Assembly: GCA_038320345.1 (NCBI GenBank)
Contig: JBBQED010000001.1
Location: 62,001 to 126,000 of the forward strand
Source: JBBQED01 sp038320345
GTDB lineage: Bacteria; Bacteroidota; Bacteroidia; AKYH767-A; OLB10
Direction of reading: 5' to 3'
DNA: 64,000 nt
The translations under genes and the position numbers were made by a program. Position 1 is the first letter of the stretch, and every line of letters starts with the position of its first letter. The notes under the pieces are model-generated. The model was not told the DNA's origin, did not search any database, and was given only the letters and a program-made list of their open reading frames with translations. Of the stretch, positions 30,301-36,612 are shown one piece after another.

Positions 30301-30831
30301 GATACCGTTAGGACAAGCTAATGGTGCAGGAAGATTTCCCAGACTAGAAGCTCCCGAACAAGCATCATTTGCAGGAGCAGGACCACCAGAACAAGAAAAA
30401 GCACATCCACCCGTTGAACAATTTACACAGCTGATTAAAGCTTCCCATCCTGCTCTTTTAACTGTTGCATCTGATTGAAAATTTATAGTAATACAACCGG
30501 TTGATGAAGTGAAAGCACCAGGAAGTGTTGTTCCAGTAAAAACTCCCAATAATGTTGAAGATGTATTCGGTCCATCATAGATGGTAATAAAATCTAATCC
30601 TAATTCTGTATCGAACGATGTAAATTGCAACTTGATACAGCTTCCTGCATTCGCTGAACAAAATGTGATTGTAGAATTTTCATTATTACTATAGTTTGCA
30701 CCTGCACCTCCGCTATCATAAAAAGTTCCACCACATGTACTGATAGAAGAATTTCCCATGAGATAAATCTGGGCCTTCATCAATAATGGAGACAAAATAA
30801 AAAATAAAAAAACGAGTAAACGTTTAAACAT
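18352..30831 (-). CDS. Giant SprB-repeat cell-surface adhesin with type IX secretion C-terminus
   Basis: This 4159-residue protein has a signal peptide (1-21), a CUB-like domain (about 22-145), a Cys-rich domain with APANDAC and WYTF (about 150-290), a further beta region to about 480, then about 43 SprB-type repeats of about 76 residues (480-3750). Two Ig/PKD-like modules and two PKD domains (YNWNFGD, YQWNFGD) follow. The last 92 residues, IYIPNAFSPNND to GRVTLIR, are a gliding-motility/type B sorting domain, so export by the type IX system and surface attachment are expected. Each repeat has one Cys near its start (C-N/F-G-G) and one at its end (DANGC). SprB of Flavobacterium johnsoniae is the gliding adhesin; a motility, adhesion or biofilm role here is inferred. 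It converges on btuB with a 21-bp gap. Confidence 0.93.
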   Translation of the reverse strand: MFKRLLVFLFFILSPLLMKAQIYLMGNSSISTCGGTFYDSGGAGANYSNNENSTITFCSANAGSCIKLQFTSFDTELGLDFITIYDGPNTSSTLLGVFTGTTLPGAFTSSTGCITINFQSDATVKRAGWEALISCVNCSTGGCAFSCSGGPAPANDACSGASSLGNLPAPLACPNGIGLPLVMNATNLCATAESPYSSLLGCQPAGSMAAPAADVWYTFSITGPTLNVNIAGMQTPNIGLYEGNSCANLVPRGCAIGTGGALSASFSGLAAGQYYLQVSGGSLSDQCNFVLTLQNNFDCSGCVIQSNLTATPPPVNGSYQAGQTVTFCYTITDYNQTSANWLHGVVPNFGPGWNLGSLTTSAAASCSGAGTWSWYNTNITSSATGNVTGPGFYFESALGGSGLDGNPGNNYGDNNGANTCDWTFCWTVTTLSQANCIQGASLNIGINTLGDGESGSWTSLACTGDPVTSFFGTLSCCPAPNVNVNNPNCSTGLGNANAQGQGISPWDYVWKNSSGTVIQTANNVAGANAIANLAPGNYIVTVTDNSGCTASAAFSIVAPPALSVSLAVTDVLCRSASNGTATATPNGGTPGYSYTWSPAGVGAVRSNLAPGNYTVTVTDANGCTANATAIINQPNNVTSNITSVTNVSCNGGNDGAAVCSPGGGTPGYTFLWSNGTTGSTISGLTAGNYSLTVTDINGCTGTAGLTIIEPAPMNLILNATSASCGNSNGTASVIVGGGTPGYTYNWSPTGGVASNASGLPAGGYTVTVSDAKGCTSIGNVSVPNSSGPTASIASSIDVSCNGGNNGSATAAVVGGPAPYTYQWSPSGGSSVTASGLSAGSYTVTITDNTGCSSSASVIISEPTVVIAQINSTVDASCNGVANGSATVTTSGGTPGYTYLWNNGNVTSTDAALAAGNYTVTVTDSRGCTAQTNTSIAQPSVLNATINSATDVTCYSGTNGALTAGANGGTAPYTYEWSTGTTGASLSGIIAGIYTVTVTDANGCTAVTQSGINEPAQLIAFIASSTDVSCYGAADGIATIGINGGTTPYSIAWNPNVSSGLTATGLAGGNYSITILDANGCNTATAVIILEPSVLNISQDIVVNVSCNGLSDGSASVIANDGTPAYSYAWSPSVSTGVAANNLSAGNYTVTVTDANGCTNAVVINVTQPLPLTVGITVNTPASCNLSTDGALTALAADGTGPYSYVWSDGSSADNINGLTAGTYTVTATDANGCSSITQGIITEPNVVTALLNTVPATCGASNGSADVISGGGTPGYTYLWSSGGTLTSEPGLSAGTYTVTVTDANGCTAENSISVQNTTGPQLTVNTVTDVSCFGGTDGTAAVNVNGGALPYVYQWSSGGSGPNETGLSAGTFTVTVTDANSCTTSIAVTINEPSILALASGLITNVSCNGGTDGSAEIIANGGTPNYTYLWSNGDITPIAGALSAGTFNVTVTDANGCTAQQALPVVEPLLLTVGITVNTPASCNLSTDGALTALAKDGTAPYSYVWSDGSSLDNISGTSAGTYTVTVTDANGCTAQIQDIITEPTPLTAVMNSVAATCGASNGSGDVIAGGGTPGYTYLWSSGGTAFNETGLTSGTYTVTVTDANGCTLEDFTNVQNTSGPQLSINVLTDVSCFAGTDGTASVSINAGTAPYTYQWSTGVSITAQETNLASGNYTVTVTDANSCSASLTFNINQPSPIVLNSGIINDVTCNGGNNGSAEVIANGATPGYTYLWSNGDNSPIANNLVAGNYSVTVTDANGCSAQMNAVVIEPQNLTAGFILIQQISCFGGNDGATTIDPSGGTLPYNYLWSNGNLTSTINAVVAGNYSVTVTDANGCSVNEAITLTEPTLLQASIASQQNVTCNGGTDGSAILNVSGGTAGYSFQWSPSGGNASSAVNLNAGAYVVTVTDANGCSVIVNIQITEPPTLNLSIASNTSVFCFGGSDGSIALNTTGGSPSFSYQWSAGGSVTSSAFLLSAGNYTVTVTDANGCSTSITESVTEPSALQANINITDAFCNGGSSGSLEAIVNGGTPAYLYSWFPGGANTAIANSLIAGNYTVTITDLNGCTLQTAAQVNEPASIQLNTASTPATCGTANGTISVVANGGAGAYTYDWNSGTYSTAVVNGVAAGNYQITVTDANGCTSNANVSVNSLGGPTIAISSSTDVNCFGGNDGSATVNVINGNGPYSFNWSPSGGSGLTATNLATGNYGIAVTDVNGCTASTTVTINEPSQLTALANSITAHCSQSDGSVTVQENGGVGPYSYLWSGGEVTATVNSLSAGNYTVTVTDSHNCTATSITTISNAPSPNLIVNSSSDALCFGAASGAALITANGGSTPYQFLWSNGNITAQNNGLIAGNYTATVTDNAGCTATTSVVIAEPTAIVLNTSSTTATCGSSNGSAEVIASGGTSPYSYNWSSGNVTAIAGNLAAGNYTVTVTDANNCSDQINVIVSNAGGPVIASGPITNVTCFGGTDGDAAVNMVSGSGPFTYSWFPSGGNASTATNLSAGTYTVTATDLNGCSTSLNLNVVEPTELLVSAIATDVACAGGADGTVTIDALGATSPYTYDWNPGGVLSANRINLSAGNYTVTVTDVNGCSADVTVQVNEPLPVVVNAVIADVDCNGNNNGAINLNPIGGIAPYTYLWSNGNSGVSSTNLSAGTYTVTVSDNNGCSAVITSVVNEPSAIVIQGSFIAATCGTSNGSANALVNGGTGTYNYLWSTGGTTALETGLIAANYTVTVTDQAGCSQSAVINVPNAGGPVVSITATTDLTCNGDNSGAASVNVSSGNGPFSYNWIPNGGSSASASALAAGNYTVNVTDINGCQSAVQIQINEPSALSANVIPTAATCGNANGSAIAQVNGGTSGYTYVWSTGSSVTNSINAIAPGNYTLTVTDAVGCFTTTPFLIGALGGPSVNVASVNAASCFGIADGNASVNVQSGNAPYTYSWFPTGGNTASAQNLAGGNYSVTVTDVNGCGTPINITIAEPSALQLNPSSLSSTCNASNGSVEVLVSGGNGNYNYQWSDGSVTSQVSNLPSGTYTVTVTDLNGCSASVATQVASAPGPISAITNLMDVSCFGGTNGSAQVNISNGTAPFSYNWSGGSIISSASNLIAGNYTVMVTDANGCTSISPFVIQEPVAIQLNTGTTTASCGAANGGASVFANGGTGTYSYSWSNGNQTSTLNAVPAGNYSVIVTDQNACTATTQVNIPNAGGPSLNLLSVNDVTCFGGSNGQAVIQSQGGSGTLNYAWSSGSGNTTIATGLTAGNYTATVTDANGCVANVQIAVNQPTPIIIAVATNPANCNSSNGAASVNVNGGTGTYTYSWNTGSINDSIFNLVSGNYSITVTDQAGCTEQSLITVPGLGGPQVAITTLNDVQCAGGNDGSATVAVSTGNGPYAYTWYPTGGNNTNAQNLISGNYTVTVTDVNGCSSIQNILINEPIVLTTTASVLQQVSCFNGNNGQASAVVNGGTLPYQYLWTGGNNTATLSNAGAGTYSLTITDAHGCIAQSSVQITQPAIISLTNVVITPVNCFGENNGTATANFAGGVLPYTYVWSNGNVSSPTAQNLLAGNYSVTVLDANGCTLQSSMQITQPTLLQLPAPIIQDANCYSGIDGSAIFNASGSVAPYAYNWSNGAVNASNNNLPAGNYTVTVTDANGCSTDQSFVISQPNQLTLLAVVADVTCFGQSTGGIQLIPGGGVTPYTVLWNGVPSVTMNLVSLKAGTYTATVIDAHSCQITATWSVDEPDPIILTLATPPVLCIGQSTTLNAVVYGGTPGYTYQWSNGVNVSSQTVSPLITTGYVVTVTDANGCSALPQPVNVTVNPPLSINLSVSSDTICEGESVSLVSLGSGGNGGPYTYVWNNLPGNVAQQVIQPGATNSYQVTVTDGCGTPSAQLGQQVVVNPLPLVSFTPVASGCAPVAVQFTSTSQTTLYSTYNWNFGDQNSGSGVTAAHTYVEAGTYSVTLLVTNNYGCSASLTNADIIHVYPNPVAGLTADPVQTTLLMPEVNFSNLSYGASVYQWNFGDGSALANEYSLSHTYQDTGVYQVELIVISNYGCRDTAYEIIHITPDMSIYIPNAFSPNNDLKNEFFQAYGIGIQKAHYLIYDRWGKIIFAGASLDDGWNGTYQSNGNLCPEGVYVYLFKITGFDGIEREYSGRVTLIR
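19590..29390 (-). repeat. Array of about 43 SprB-type protein repeats
   Basis: The consensus unit is about DVxCxGGxDGSAxVxxNGG followed by TPxYTYxWSNG and SAGNYTVTVTDANGC. I counted 43 units by the terminal TVTDxxGC motif; the first is divergent. Codon choice differs from unit to unit, so the DNA is mostly not a simple tandem repeat. Many units come in pairs: a short unit with (A/S)TCGxSNG ending in xxxGGP or xxxSGP, followed by a longer unit with GNGPYSYxWxPSGG. Confidence 0.9.
25504..27318 (-). repeat. Four-repeat segmental duplication inside the giant adhesin gene
   Basis: Repeats 10-13 (27318-26413, 906 nt) and 14-17 (26412-25504, 909 nt) match unit for unit. For example TVGITVNTPASCNLSTDGAL occurs at residues 1172 and 1474. 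Near the block boundaries the DNA is almost identical: the stretches ending at 26412 and 27318 share roughly 55 nt with two differences. Confidence 0.88.
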
Positions 30832-31070
30832 TTATGCGGCTTTAGGTAATGAACACATTTCGCATGCGAACGAATAAATCTCTTGCTATCTGTTTGAAAA
30901 CTTCCCCCTAGTTAGCTATGGCGCTGATTAGGAGACAACTAATATAATGATTATTAACAAGCCGCAAGAGAGAAATCTATCGTTTTCATCTTCAAGAAAG
31001 GGATATGTATATCTGAACGAGTGAAAATAGGTGTTGAAAATGGACCGAAGCCTAAAATAAAAGAAAGGGA

Positions 31071-32066
31071 TTAATGGAGCTTATCAGAAAGTAATTTCAT
31101 CTCTACTCTAGCTGCAATCTTCTCATATACAATATTATACACCGCCAAACAAATGGGCATATCTACCTGATACTGCTTATTGATTTCATGAATACAGGCT
31201 ACAGCAAAATATCCTTCAGCAATCATATTCATTTCAAGTTGAGCTGATTTTACTGAATATCCTTTACCGATCATACTCCCAAAAGTGCGGTTCCTGCTGA
31301 ACTGAGAATAAGCTGTTACCAATAAATCGCCCAAATACGCCGAATCATTAATATCTCTTTTGATAGGATGGACCACATCAACAAAACGTTTGATCTCCCG
31401 AATAGCACTTGAAATTAATACTGCCTGAAAATTATCTCCATATCCTAATCCATGACAAATTCCACTCGCAAGTGCCATTACATTTTTTAAAACTGCTGCA
31501 TACTCAGTTCCAAAAATATCATCAGAAGTAATTGTTTTAATATAGCGACAATTGAGTGATTCAGCCATTAACGTTGCTGTTGCATTATCGGAACAAGCTA
31601 TAGTCAAATAAGATAATTTTTCGAGCGCAACTTCCTCTGCATGGCAAGGACCAGTAATTACACCAACACAATTAAAATCGACATTAAACTGCGTATGAAT
31701 AAAATCTCCTGCAATCTGGTTATGTTGAGGAACAATTCCTTTGATAGCAGAAAAAACCTTCTTTCCTTTAAAGTCTTCTGGCACTAGTAACTTCAAAGCC
31801 TCTTGCAAAAACGCAGCAGGAACAGCTAGAATAATAAAATCAGCATTTTGGATTACCATTTTTAAATCAGAAGAGGGCTTCACTTTCGTGAGATCCATCT
31901 CTACATCACTCAAATAATTGGGGTTATGGCGATACTGTTGTATGAACGCTACCGTTTCTTCCTTGCGAAGCCACCAATGTATGTTCTCCACATTGTTGGA
32001 TAGTATTTTTACAATGGCTGTTGCCCAGCTCCCCCCTCCAATAACGGCAATATTTTTTGTTTGCAT
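31071..32066 (-). CDS. gpsA: Glycerol-3-phosphate dehydrogenase [NAD(P)+]
   Basis: A 331-residue cytosolic enzyme making sn-glycerol-3-phosphate from dihydroxyacetone phosphate for phospholipid synthesis. Visible are the N-terminal dinucleotide-binding loop VIGGGSWATA, FIILAVPAAFLQE, a KGIVPQ block, GPCHAEEVA, the catalytic-lysine region AAVLKNVMALASGI, and the C-terminal GDLLVTAYSQFSRNR substrate-binding motif. GGGSWATA replaces the usual GAGSWGTA but keeps the spacing. It is divergent from nothing close and lies 334 bp from tatA. Confidence 0.94.
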   Translation of the reverse strand: MQTKNIAVIGGGSWATAIVKILSNNVENIHWWLRKEETVAFIQQYRHNPNYLSDVEMDLTKVKPSSDLKMVIQNADFIILAVPAAFLQEALKLLVPEDFKGKKVFSAIKGIVPQHNQIAGDFIHTQFNVDFNCVGVITGPCHAEEVALEKLSYLTIACSDNATATLMAESLNCRYIKTITSDDIFGTEYAAVLKNVMALASGICHGLGYGDNFQAVLISSAIREIKRFVDVVHPIKRDINDSAYLGDLLVTAYSQFSRNRTFGSMIGKGYSVKSAQLEMNMIAEGYFAVACIHEINKQYQVDMPICLAVYNIVYEKIAARVEMKLLSDKLH

Positions 32067-32344
32067 GAAGTTGCTAAGATGGAAATTAAATTTGAAAATT
32101 CAATTAATAAGTGTTCGCAGAAATTTTGGAGTCTGTAGGGATTTGAAAATAATTCCTCCGATTTTCAATTTTCTATATCCTATTTACCCCTTACATCAAT
32201 GTAATAAGTTTTTATCTTTAGATCTATCCACTAATGAAAAAAACAAATCCTAATTTGGAACGAAAACAACAGCACAATTGCTATAATATGGTATTGAATT
32301 CGATAGATTAGTACACCAAATTATTGATCAAAAAAGGTGATAGT

Positions 32345-32382
32345 AAAAAAGCGAGGGCTGACATAAATCTGTCAACCCTCGC
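32345..32382 (-). terminator. Intrinsic terminator of tatA
   Basis: Arms GCGAGGGCTGACA (32351-32363) and TGTCAACCCTCGC (32370-32382) pair with one mismatch. On the minus strand they are followed by TTTTTTACTA. It lies 18 nt past the tatA stop. The remainder of 32067-32344 shows no gene or clear motif. Confidence 0.88.
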
Positions 32383-32400
32383 TTCGTCATTAACTATTAA

Positions 32401-32607
32401 TTATTTTTTTTCGCTAACGCTTTTGTTATCGTCGTCATCGTTAATTCCTTTAGATGCATCTTTAAATTCTTTGATGCCACGTCCTAATCCTTTTGCTAAT
32501 TCAGGAATTTTCTTCCCTCCAAAGAACAGTAATAAGACTAATATGATTAGGAACATTTCTGAACCGCCTAAGCCGCCAAGAAAGCCAAGAAGTATGCTAA
32601 GTGTCAT
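32401..32607 (-). CDS. tatA: Sec-independent protein translocase TatA
   Basis: A 68-residue protein with one N-terminal transmembrane helix (MFLIILVLLLFFGGKKIPEL) whose FGGKKIPELAKGLGRGIKEF hinge and amphipathic helix are the TatA/E signature, followed by an acidic/basic tail. TatA forms the pore of the twin-arginine pathway for folded proteins. The ATG at 32607 is preferred over the upstream in-frame TTG at 32628 because it gives a normal N-terminus. tatB and tatC are not adjacent. A superoxide dismutase with a Tat signal is encoded at 46010. Confidence 0.93.
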   Translation of the reverse strand: MTLSILLGFLGGLGGSEMFLIILVLLLFFGGKKIPELAKGLGRGIKEFKDASKGINDDDDNKSVSEKK

Positions 32608-32625
32608 GATTGTTTTATTGAAATG

Positions 32626-32633
32626 CAAAGTTA
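32626..32633 (-). promoter_or_regulatory. Candidate -7 promoter element of tatA
   Basis: On the minus strand TAACTTTG matches TAnnTTTG and lies 18 nt before the tatA ATG. A -33 TTG is not clear. Confidence 0.45.
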
Positions 32634-32806
32634 AGAAGAATCCCCTCTGTTTGTTGAAAAATCATTAGAAAGTGATCCGTGCTGAATTTTAGAAAAAATC
32701 TAATCTATTGATAATCAGTTATTTACCAAAATTTTAATTTGGGTTCTTCATCTAAATTAGTATGTTATCCACCGATCAGCATTGTACCTTATCGCTTAAA
32801 ACAATA

Positions 32807-34042
32807 TTACCGCCGCGCCAACCAGGCTTGAGGATCCATTTTCAAGGTGTTTTTCCATATTTCCAAATGCACTTCTCCCCTAGTACCTTCCGAACTCTCC
32901 CCAACAGTTCCTATTCGTTGCTTCGTAGTTACTTTATCGCCCGTTTTTACACTGGCCGATTCTAAATTGGAATATACGCTTAAGTATTCACCATGACGGA
33001 TGATTACTGCTTTGCCACTTCCAGGAATGTTGATAATACCACTAACAGTTCCTTCAAATAATGCACGAGCACCACTTCCCTTGGAAGTCTGTATATCGAC
33101 CCCGTTATTTTTTATGATGATCCCTTTAAGTTCTTTATGTGGATGTTCGCCGAAAGTACTTATTATCGTTCCTTGCTCTACAGGCCATGGCAACATCCCT
33201 TTATTGCCGGAGAAATTAGAAGATAATTTTTGTGATTCCGGCGTTAAATTGAAGACGTTGGTATTGGTAACATTCTTCTTTCCAGATGCCGTTGCTTTTT
33301 TCTTTGCAGCGTCAATTTCTTTACGAATAACATTTTCAATCGCTTTGTCCAACTTAGCTTTTGCAATTTGTTTTTCTGCTAAATCTTTACGTAATTTTTT
33401 CTCCCGCTCGGTAAGATTTTTCATGAGCTGATCTTGCTGCATGCGTTCTTTTTCGAGCGTAGATTTTTGTTGCTGCTCTGAATTTCTTAGGCTAGTCTTC
33501 TCTGATTTCTTAGCTTCCAGTTCTTGTTTCTTTCCAGTAAGTGTGCTCGAAGTTTGCTCAATTTGTCGCGCTTGATCACGTCGATATATACCATACTGTT
33601 GCAAGTATTTTAGTCGGCGATAAGCTTGATTAAAATCTTCAGCTGCAAAGATGAACATGAGTCGCTGATAGACATTCCGATTTTTATACGCATACCGAAT
33701 CATCTCCGCATAGTCGCTGCGGAGCTTTAGCATTTGTTGTTCGAGGGAAGTAATTTCCTTGCTAGTATTATCAATCGCACCACCTAAAGAACTAATCTCG
33801 GTATTGATGGTTCCAATCAGCGATTGACGTAAAGAGATTTTTTTTCGGAGCGCATCCAGCTGGTCAGCAGTAGCGGATTTATTTTTTGAAACGATTTGAA
33901 GTTGACGGTTGGTGAATTCAATTTCCTTCTGAATCTTCGCTTTCTTAGCTTCCAGATCTTTCTTACCCTGCTGAGCGTGAATCAACAGTGGCAACAGCAA
34001 CAAAAACAGCAGATACCAGCTTTTTTTAATGCTTGCGCTCAT
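32807..34042 (-). CDS. EnvC-like murein hydrolase activator with degenerate LytM domain
   Basis: Signal peptide (LLFLLLLPLLIHAQQ), long coiled coil (about residues 25-270, rich in Lys/Glu/Gln) and C-terminal M23/LytM domain. The active-site pattern appears altered: the first zinc motif (HxxxD, usually H-x-G-x-D) reads NNGVD, with Asn for His, and the HxH motif reads GEVHLEIW, with Glu for the first His. Such degenerate LytM domains, as in E. coli EnvC, activate amidases rather than cut peptidoglycan. The ATG at 34042 is preferred; it overlaps the upstream gene by 17 nt, indicating translational coupling. It is the last gene of a run starting at the nucleotidyltransferase. Confidence 0.88.
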   Translation of the reverse strand: MSASIKKSWYLLFLLLLPLLIHAQQGKKDLEAKKAKIQKEIEFTNRQLQIVSKNKSATADQLDALRKKISLRQSLIGTINTEISSLGGAIDNTSKEITSLEQQMLKLRSDYAEMIRYAYKNRNVYQRLMFIFAAEDFNQAYRRLKYLQQYGIYRRDQARQIEQTSSTLTGKKQELEAKKSEKTSLRNSEQQQKSTLEKERMQQDQLMKNLTEREKKLRKDLAEKQIAKAKLDKAIENVIRKEIDAAKKKATASGKKNVTNTNVFNLTPESQKLSSNFSGNKGMLPWPVEQGTIISTFGEHPHKELKGIIIKNNGVDIQTSKGSGARALFEGTVSGIINIPGSGKAVIIRHGEYLSVYSNLESASVKTGDKVTTKQRIGTVGESSEGTRGEVHLEIWKNTLKMDPQAWLARR

Positions 34043-34880
34043 AGTTATTGGGAACATTAAATGGGAATTCCAGTGGTTCACCGGTATTCACTTTTCCGAA
34101 TTCAATTTTTATTTCGAAATTTTTTTCTGCACTGATTTTTGTATCCGAACGAAAAGGAAAAAATCCCGCATCTGTCATTCTAAAATCGGAGTAATTAGTC
34201 AGTAGAACTTTACTGATACGTTGATCCTCCACCGACATTTTCGTGATCCTGAAATTCTGCTCATTAATATACACATCTTGAATCACAGGTTTATTGGGAT
34301 CTTTTTCTTCCAGCGATCTTCTCAATTGGTGTTTGGTGAGTGAACTAAGTATATAATATTTCTCCTCCATAAAAACGGAATTAAATTTATTTTCGCTTTT
34401 ACGATAAGCAAAAAAGTTTCCGGTAATCAGCGCCTGCACAATTTCAAAATTTACTTTCAGCTGAAGGAGTTTATTAATCGATTCGAAAGTATTTACCTCA
34501 TATTTATTATGCAACCGATCCAGTAGTTTCACAGAGTCAGGAGTGACCATCACCCTTGCTACTTCAATCCCTAATAATGGCGAAACAGAAATCCAAATCA
34601 CGCTGTCTCGCTTAAAACGCATATTGATATTAAAAGACGTTTCGTTCCCATCTTGATTGGTAGTCACACTCGCCTTCGCAGTCATCCATTTTGCTTTGAA
34701 GGAATTCGTCTCCAAGCTATCTAATAAATCCTGCACCGACTTCTCCTCCATCGGTCTAGTGATGGTAGTTACGGGATTAGATTGCGCTTTTTGGCGGGGT
34801 TTACATCCTGCAGAAAACAGCAAGAAGGCCGGAATCAAGACGGCTAAAAAAGAAACAGAATAATTGAATCGTTTACTCAT
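34026..34880 (-). CDS. DUF4292 lipoprotein
   Basis: A 284-residue lipoprotein (lipobox LFSAGC) with a LolA/LolB-like open beta-barrel pattern: NINMRFKRDSVIWISVSPLL, then IEVARVMVTPDSVKLLDR and the C-terminal IKIEFGKVNTGEPLEFPF. This is DUF4292, a Bacteroidota family next to TPR and EnvC genes, often compared with LolB. A role in envelope lipid or lipoprotein handling is plausible but unproven. The ATG at 34880 overlaps the upstream TPR gene by 8 nt; ATG 34898 is an alternative with a longer n-region. Confidence 0.83.
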   Translation of the reverse strand: MSKRFNYSVSFLAVLIPAFLLFSAGCKPRQKAQSNPVTTITRPMEEKSVQDLLDSLETNSFKAKWMTAKASVTTNQDGNETSFNINMRFKRDSVIWISVSPLLGIEVARVMVTPDSVKLLDRLHNKYEVNTFESINKLLQLKVNFEIVQALITGNFFAYRKSENKFNSVFMEEKYYILSSLTKHQLRRSLEEKDPNKPVIQDVYINEQNFRITKMSVEDQRISKVLLTNYSDFRMTDAGFFPFRSDTKISAEKNFEIKIEFGKVNTGEPLEFPFNVPNNYERKH

Positions 34881-36612
34881 AGAGTTTTTTATCGGCAATT
34901 TTTTTATCCAGAAATTCTGAATAATCCCCAGATGCCTTTGCTTTCTGCCAATTGCTTAATGCGTCTTCTGTTTTTCCTAAGCGGAAGAGTACATCTCCAT
35001 AATGTTCGAGAATAGTACCGTTATTATTACCCCCACTTTGTAATGCTTTTTCCATCCACGTTTTTGCATCATCATACTTACCCTGGATATAAAGGATCCA
35101 ACCAAAAGTATCTTCATAAGAAGGATTGCCGGGATCCAAATCATTCGATTTACGGGACATATCTGCAGCAGTTTCAAGTTGATCTTTTCTCAATGAAAGA
35201 AAATACGCCCAGTTATTGAGTACCCCAATGTTATTCGGATCAAGTTTCAATGCTTTTCCATAATACAAATCAGATTCCTGAAATTTTTTCAAGGTATTAT
35301 AAACGCTTCCCAAATTCGAATAAAAATCTAGGAGCTGCGCATCATTATCTACTACAAGTTTACTTCCGGATAACAAGCTAATTGCTGCTTCGCCTGGTTT
35401 TTTATTTTGTTCTTTTGCAAGACCATTAAAAAGATAGAGCACACTTTGATCTGCAAACAAGCTGATGGCTTCATCACTTTCTGATTCCATGGCTTTGTAA
35501 TCCCGTAATTCGGATTCCACTAACAATAATTGCTGCCAAGCATTCAGATTTTTTTTATCAAGACCTATTGAAGTACGATATTGTTTACGTGCAGGTTCAA
35601 ACTGTTTTCCGATCGTAAGAAAATCTCCATATACAGCTTGAGGATTAGCTTCCGTTGGATGTATTTCACTTAAGATTTTACTCAGTTCCAATGACTGGAT
35701 CATCATATCTTCGCTTTGAGTAGCGAGAGGAAGATAACTGGTGAGAATTCTGATTTTCACATCACTCGACAACTGATTGGAGCGAAATGCTTTTTTAAGT
35801 TGTTCGAAGGATTCTGTCTTTTGTCCGTTGCTACGGTAGTACTCTGCAAGAGAAAGAGCAACGCCAGGATTGTCAGGATCGATAGCTTCCATACGATGAA
35901 TTACTTCCATCGCTTTATCTTTCTTTTCATTCACCTGATACAATTCAACTAACAATGAATAATTATCCAGATTATCAGGATCTGATTTGATGAGGAGCTC
36001 TAACTCTGCGGCTGCTTCATCAACTTTTCCTTGTTTGAGATATAAACGTTGTTTCTGAATACTCAACTCACGAGAAACGCCAATAATTTTTTCTACCTGA
36101 TTATACGTACTGATGGCATCTGTATATTTTCCCTGATACAAAAAGGCATCCGCTTCACTGAAATAATAATCTACACGATCGGGATGTGCTTTGATCAGCT
36201 TCTGATAAATCGTAACTGACTCCGCATACTTTCCTGTTTTTTCATACGTATCAGCAAGCAATAAAGAATACCATTCATTACTTGGATTCAATTCATACGC
36301 ACTCTTTGCAAAAAACAAAGCATCGTTGTATTTTTTTTGATCAGAATAGATGGATGCTAACTCATACATTGCTGCATGATTTTTGGGATCGGATCTTAAC
36401 ACCGTAGCAAACTGCTCTGCTGCTTTCTCTGGATTTCCTGTTAGCTTTTCTTTGATCGCATTAAAATAAGCATACGTTGTAGCAACTTGCTGTGTTTCGG
36501 CTTGGGGATTCACAGGAGTCTTAGTGGAAGTCGCTTTTTTTGAAGGGCTACATCCGAGCGTAAACATCAGCAACGCAGTTGCCGGTAAAAAAAGAATCCT
36601 GTTCAGGTTCAT
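34873..36612 (-). CDS. TPR-repeat lipoprotein
   Basis: A 579-residue protein with a lipoprotein signal (lipobox TLGC, then SPSKKATSTK) followed by about 14 TPR units from residue 45 to the end (for example KNHAAMYELASIYSDQKKYN and NNIGVLNNWAYFLSLRK). It is probably a periplasmic protein-interaction scaffold. Its start overlaps the nucleotidyltransferase stop by 4 nt (ATGA-type), and the DUF4292 gene overlaps its end, so three genes are translationally chained. Confidence 0.87.
   Translation of the reverse strand: MNLNRILFLPATALLMFTLGCSPSKKATSTKTPVNPQAETQQVATTYAYFNAIKEKLTGNPEKAAEQFATVLRSDPKNHAAMYELASIYSDQKKYNDALFFAKSAYELNPSNEWYSLLLADTYEKTGKYAESVTIYQKLIKAHPDRVDYYFSEADAFLYQGKYTDAISTYNQVEKIIGVSRELSIQKQRLYLKQGKVDEAAAELELLIKSDPDNLDNYSLLVELYQVNEKKDKAMEVIHRMEAIDPDNPGVALSLAEYYRSNGQKTESFEQLKKAFRSNQLSSDVKIRILTSYLPLATQSEDMMIQSLELSKILSEIHPTEANPQAVYGDFLTIGKQFEPARKQYRTSIGLDKKNLNAWQQLLLVESELRDYKAMESESDEAISLFADQSVLYLFNGLAKEQNKKPGEAAISLLSGSKLVVDNDAQLLDFYSNLGSVYNTLKKFQESDLYYGKALKLDPNNIGVLNNWAYFLSLRKDQLETAADMSRKSNDLDPGNPSYEDTFGWILYIQGKYDDAKTWMEKALQSGGNNNGTILEHYGDVLFRLGKTEDALSNWQKAKASGDYSEFLDKKIADKKLYE

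Noticed and set aside
26063..30478. Open frames on the plus strand inside the adhesin gene (26063-26260, 26567-26770, 30284-30478)
   Set aside because: They are antisense to conserved SprB-type repeats or the N-terminal domains and have no recognisable product.
18352..30831. Regularly spaced DNA similarity that could look like a CRISPR or satellite array
   Set aside because: The period (about 225-230 nt) and the open reading frame through all units show it is a coding repeat array; there are no short identical repeats with unique spacers.
32324..32668. 114-codon plus-strand open frame over tatA
   Set aside because: It is antisense to tatA and to its terminator; the tatA frame has a clear family match.
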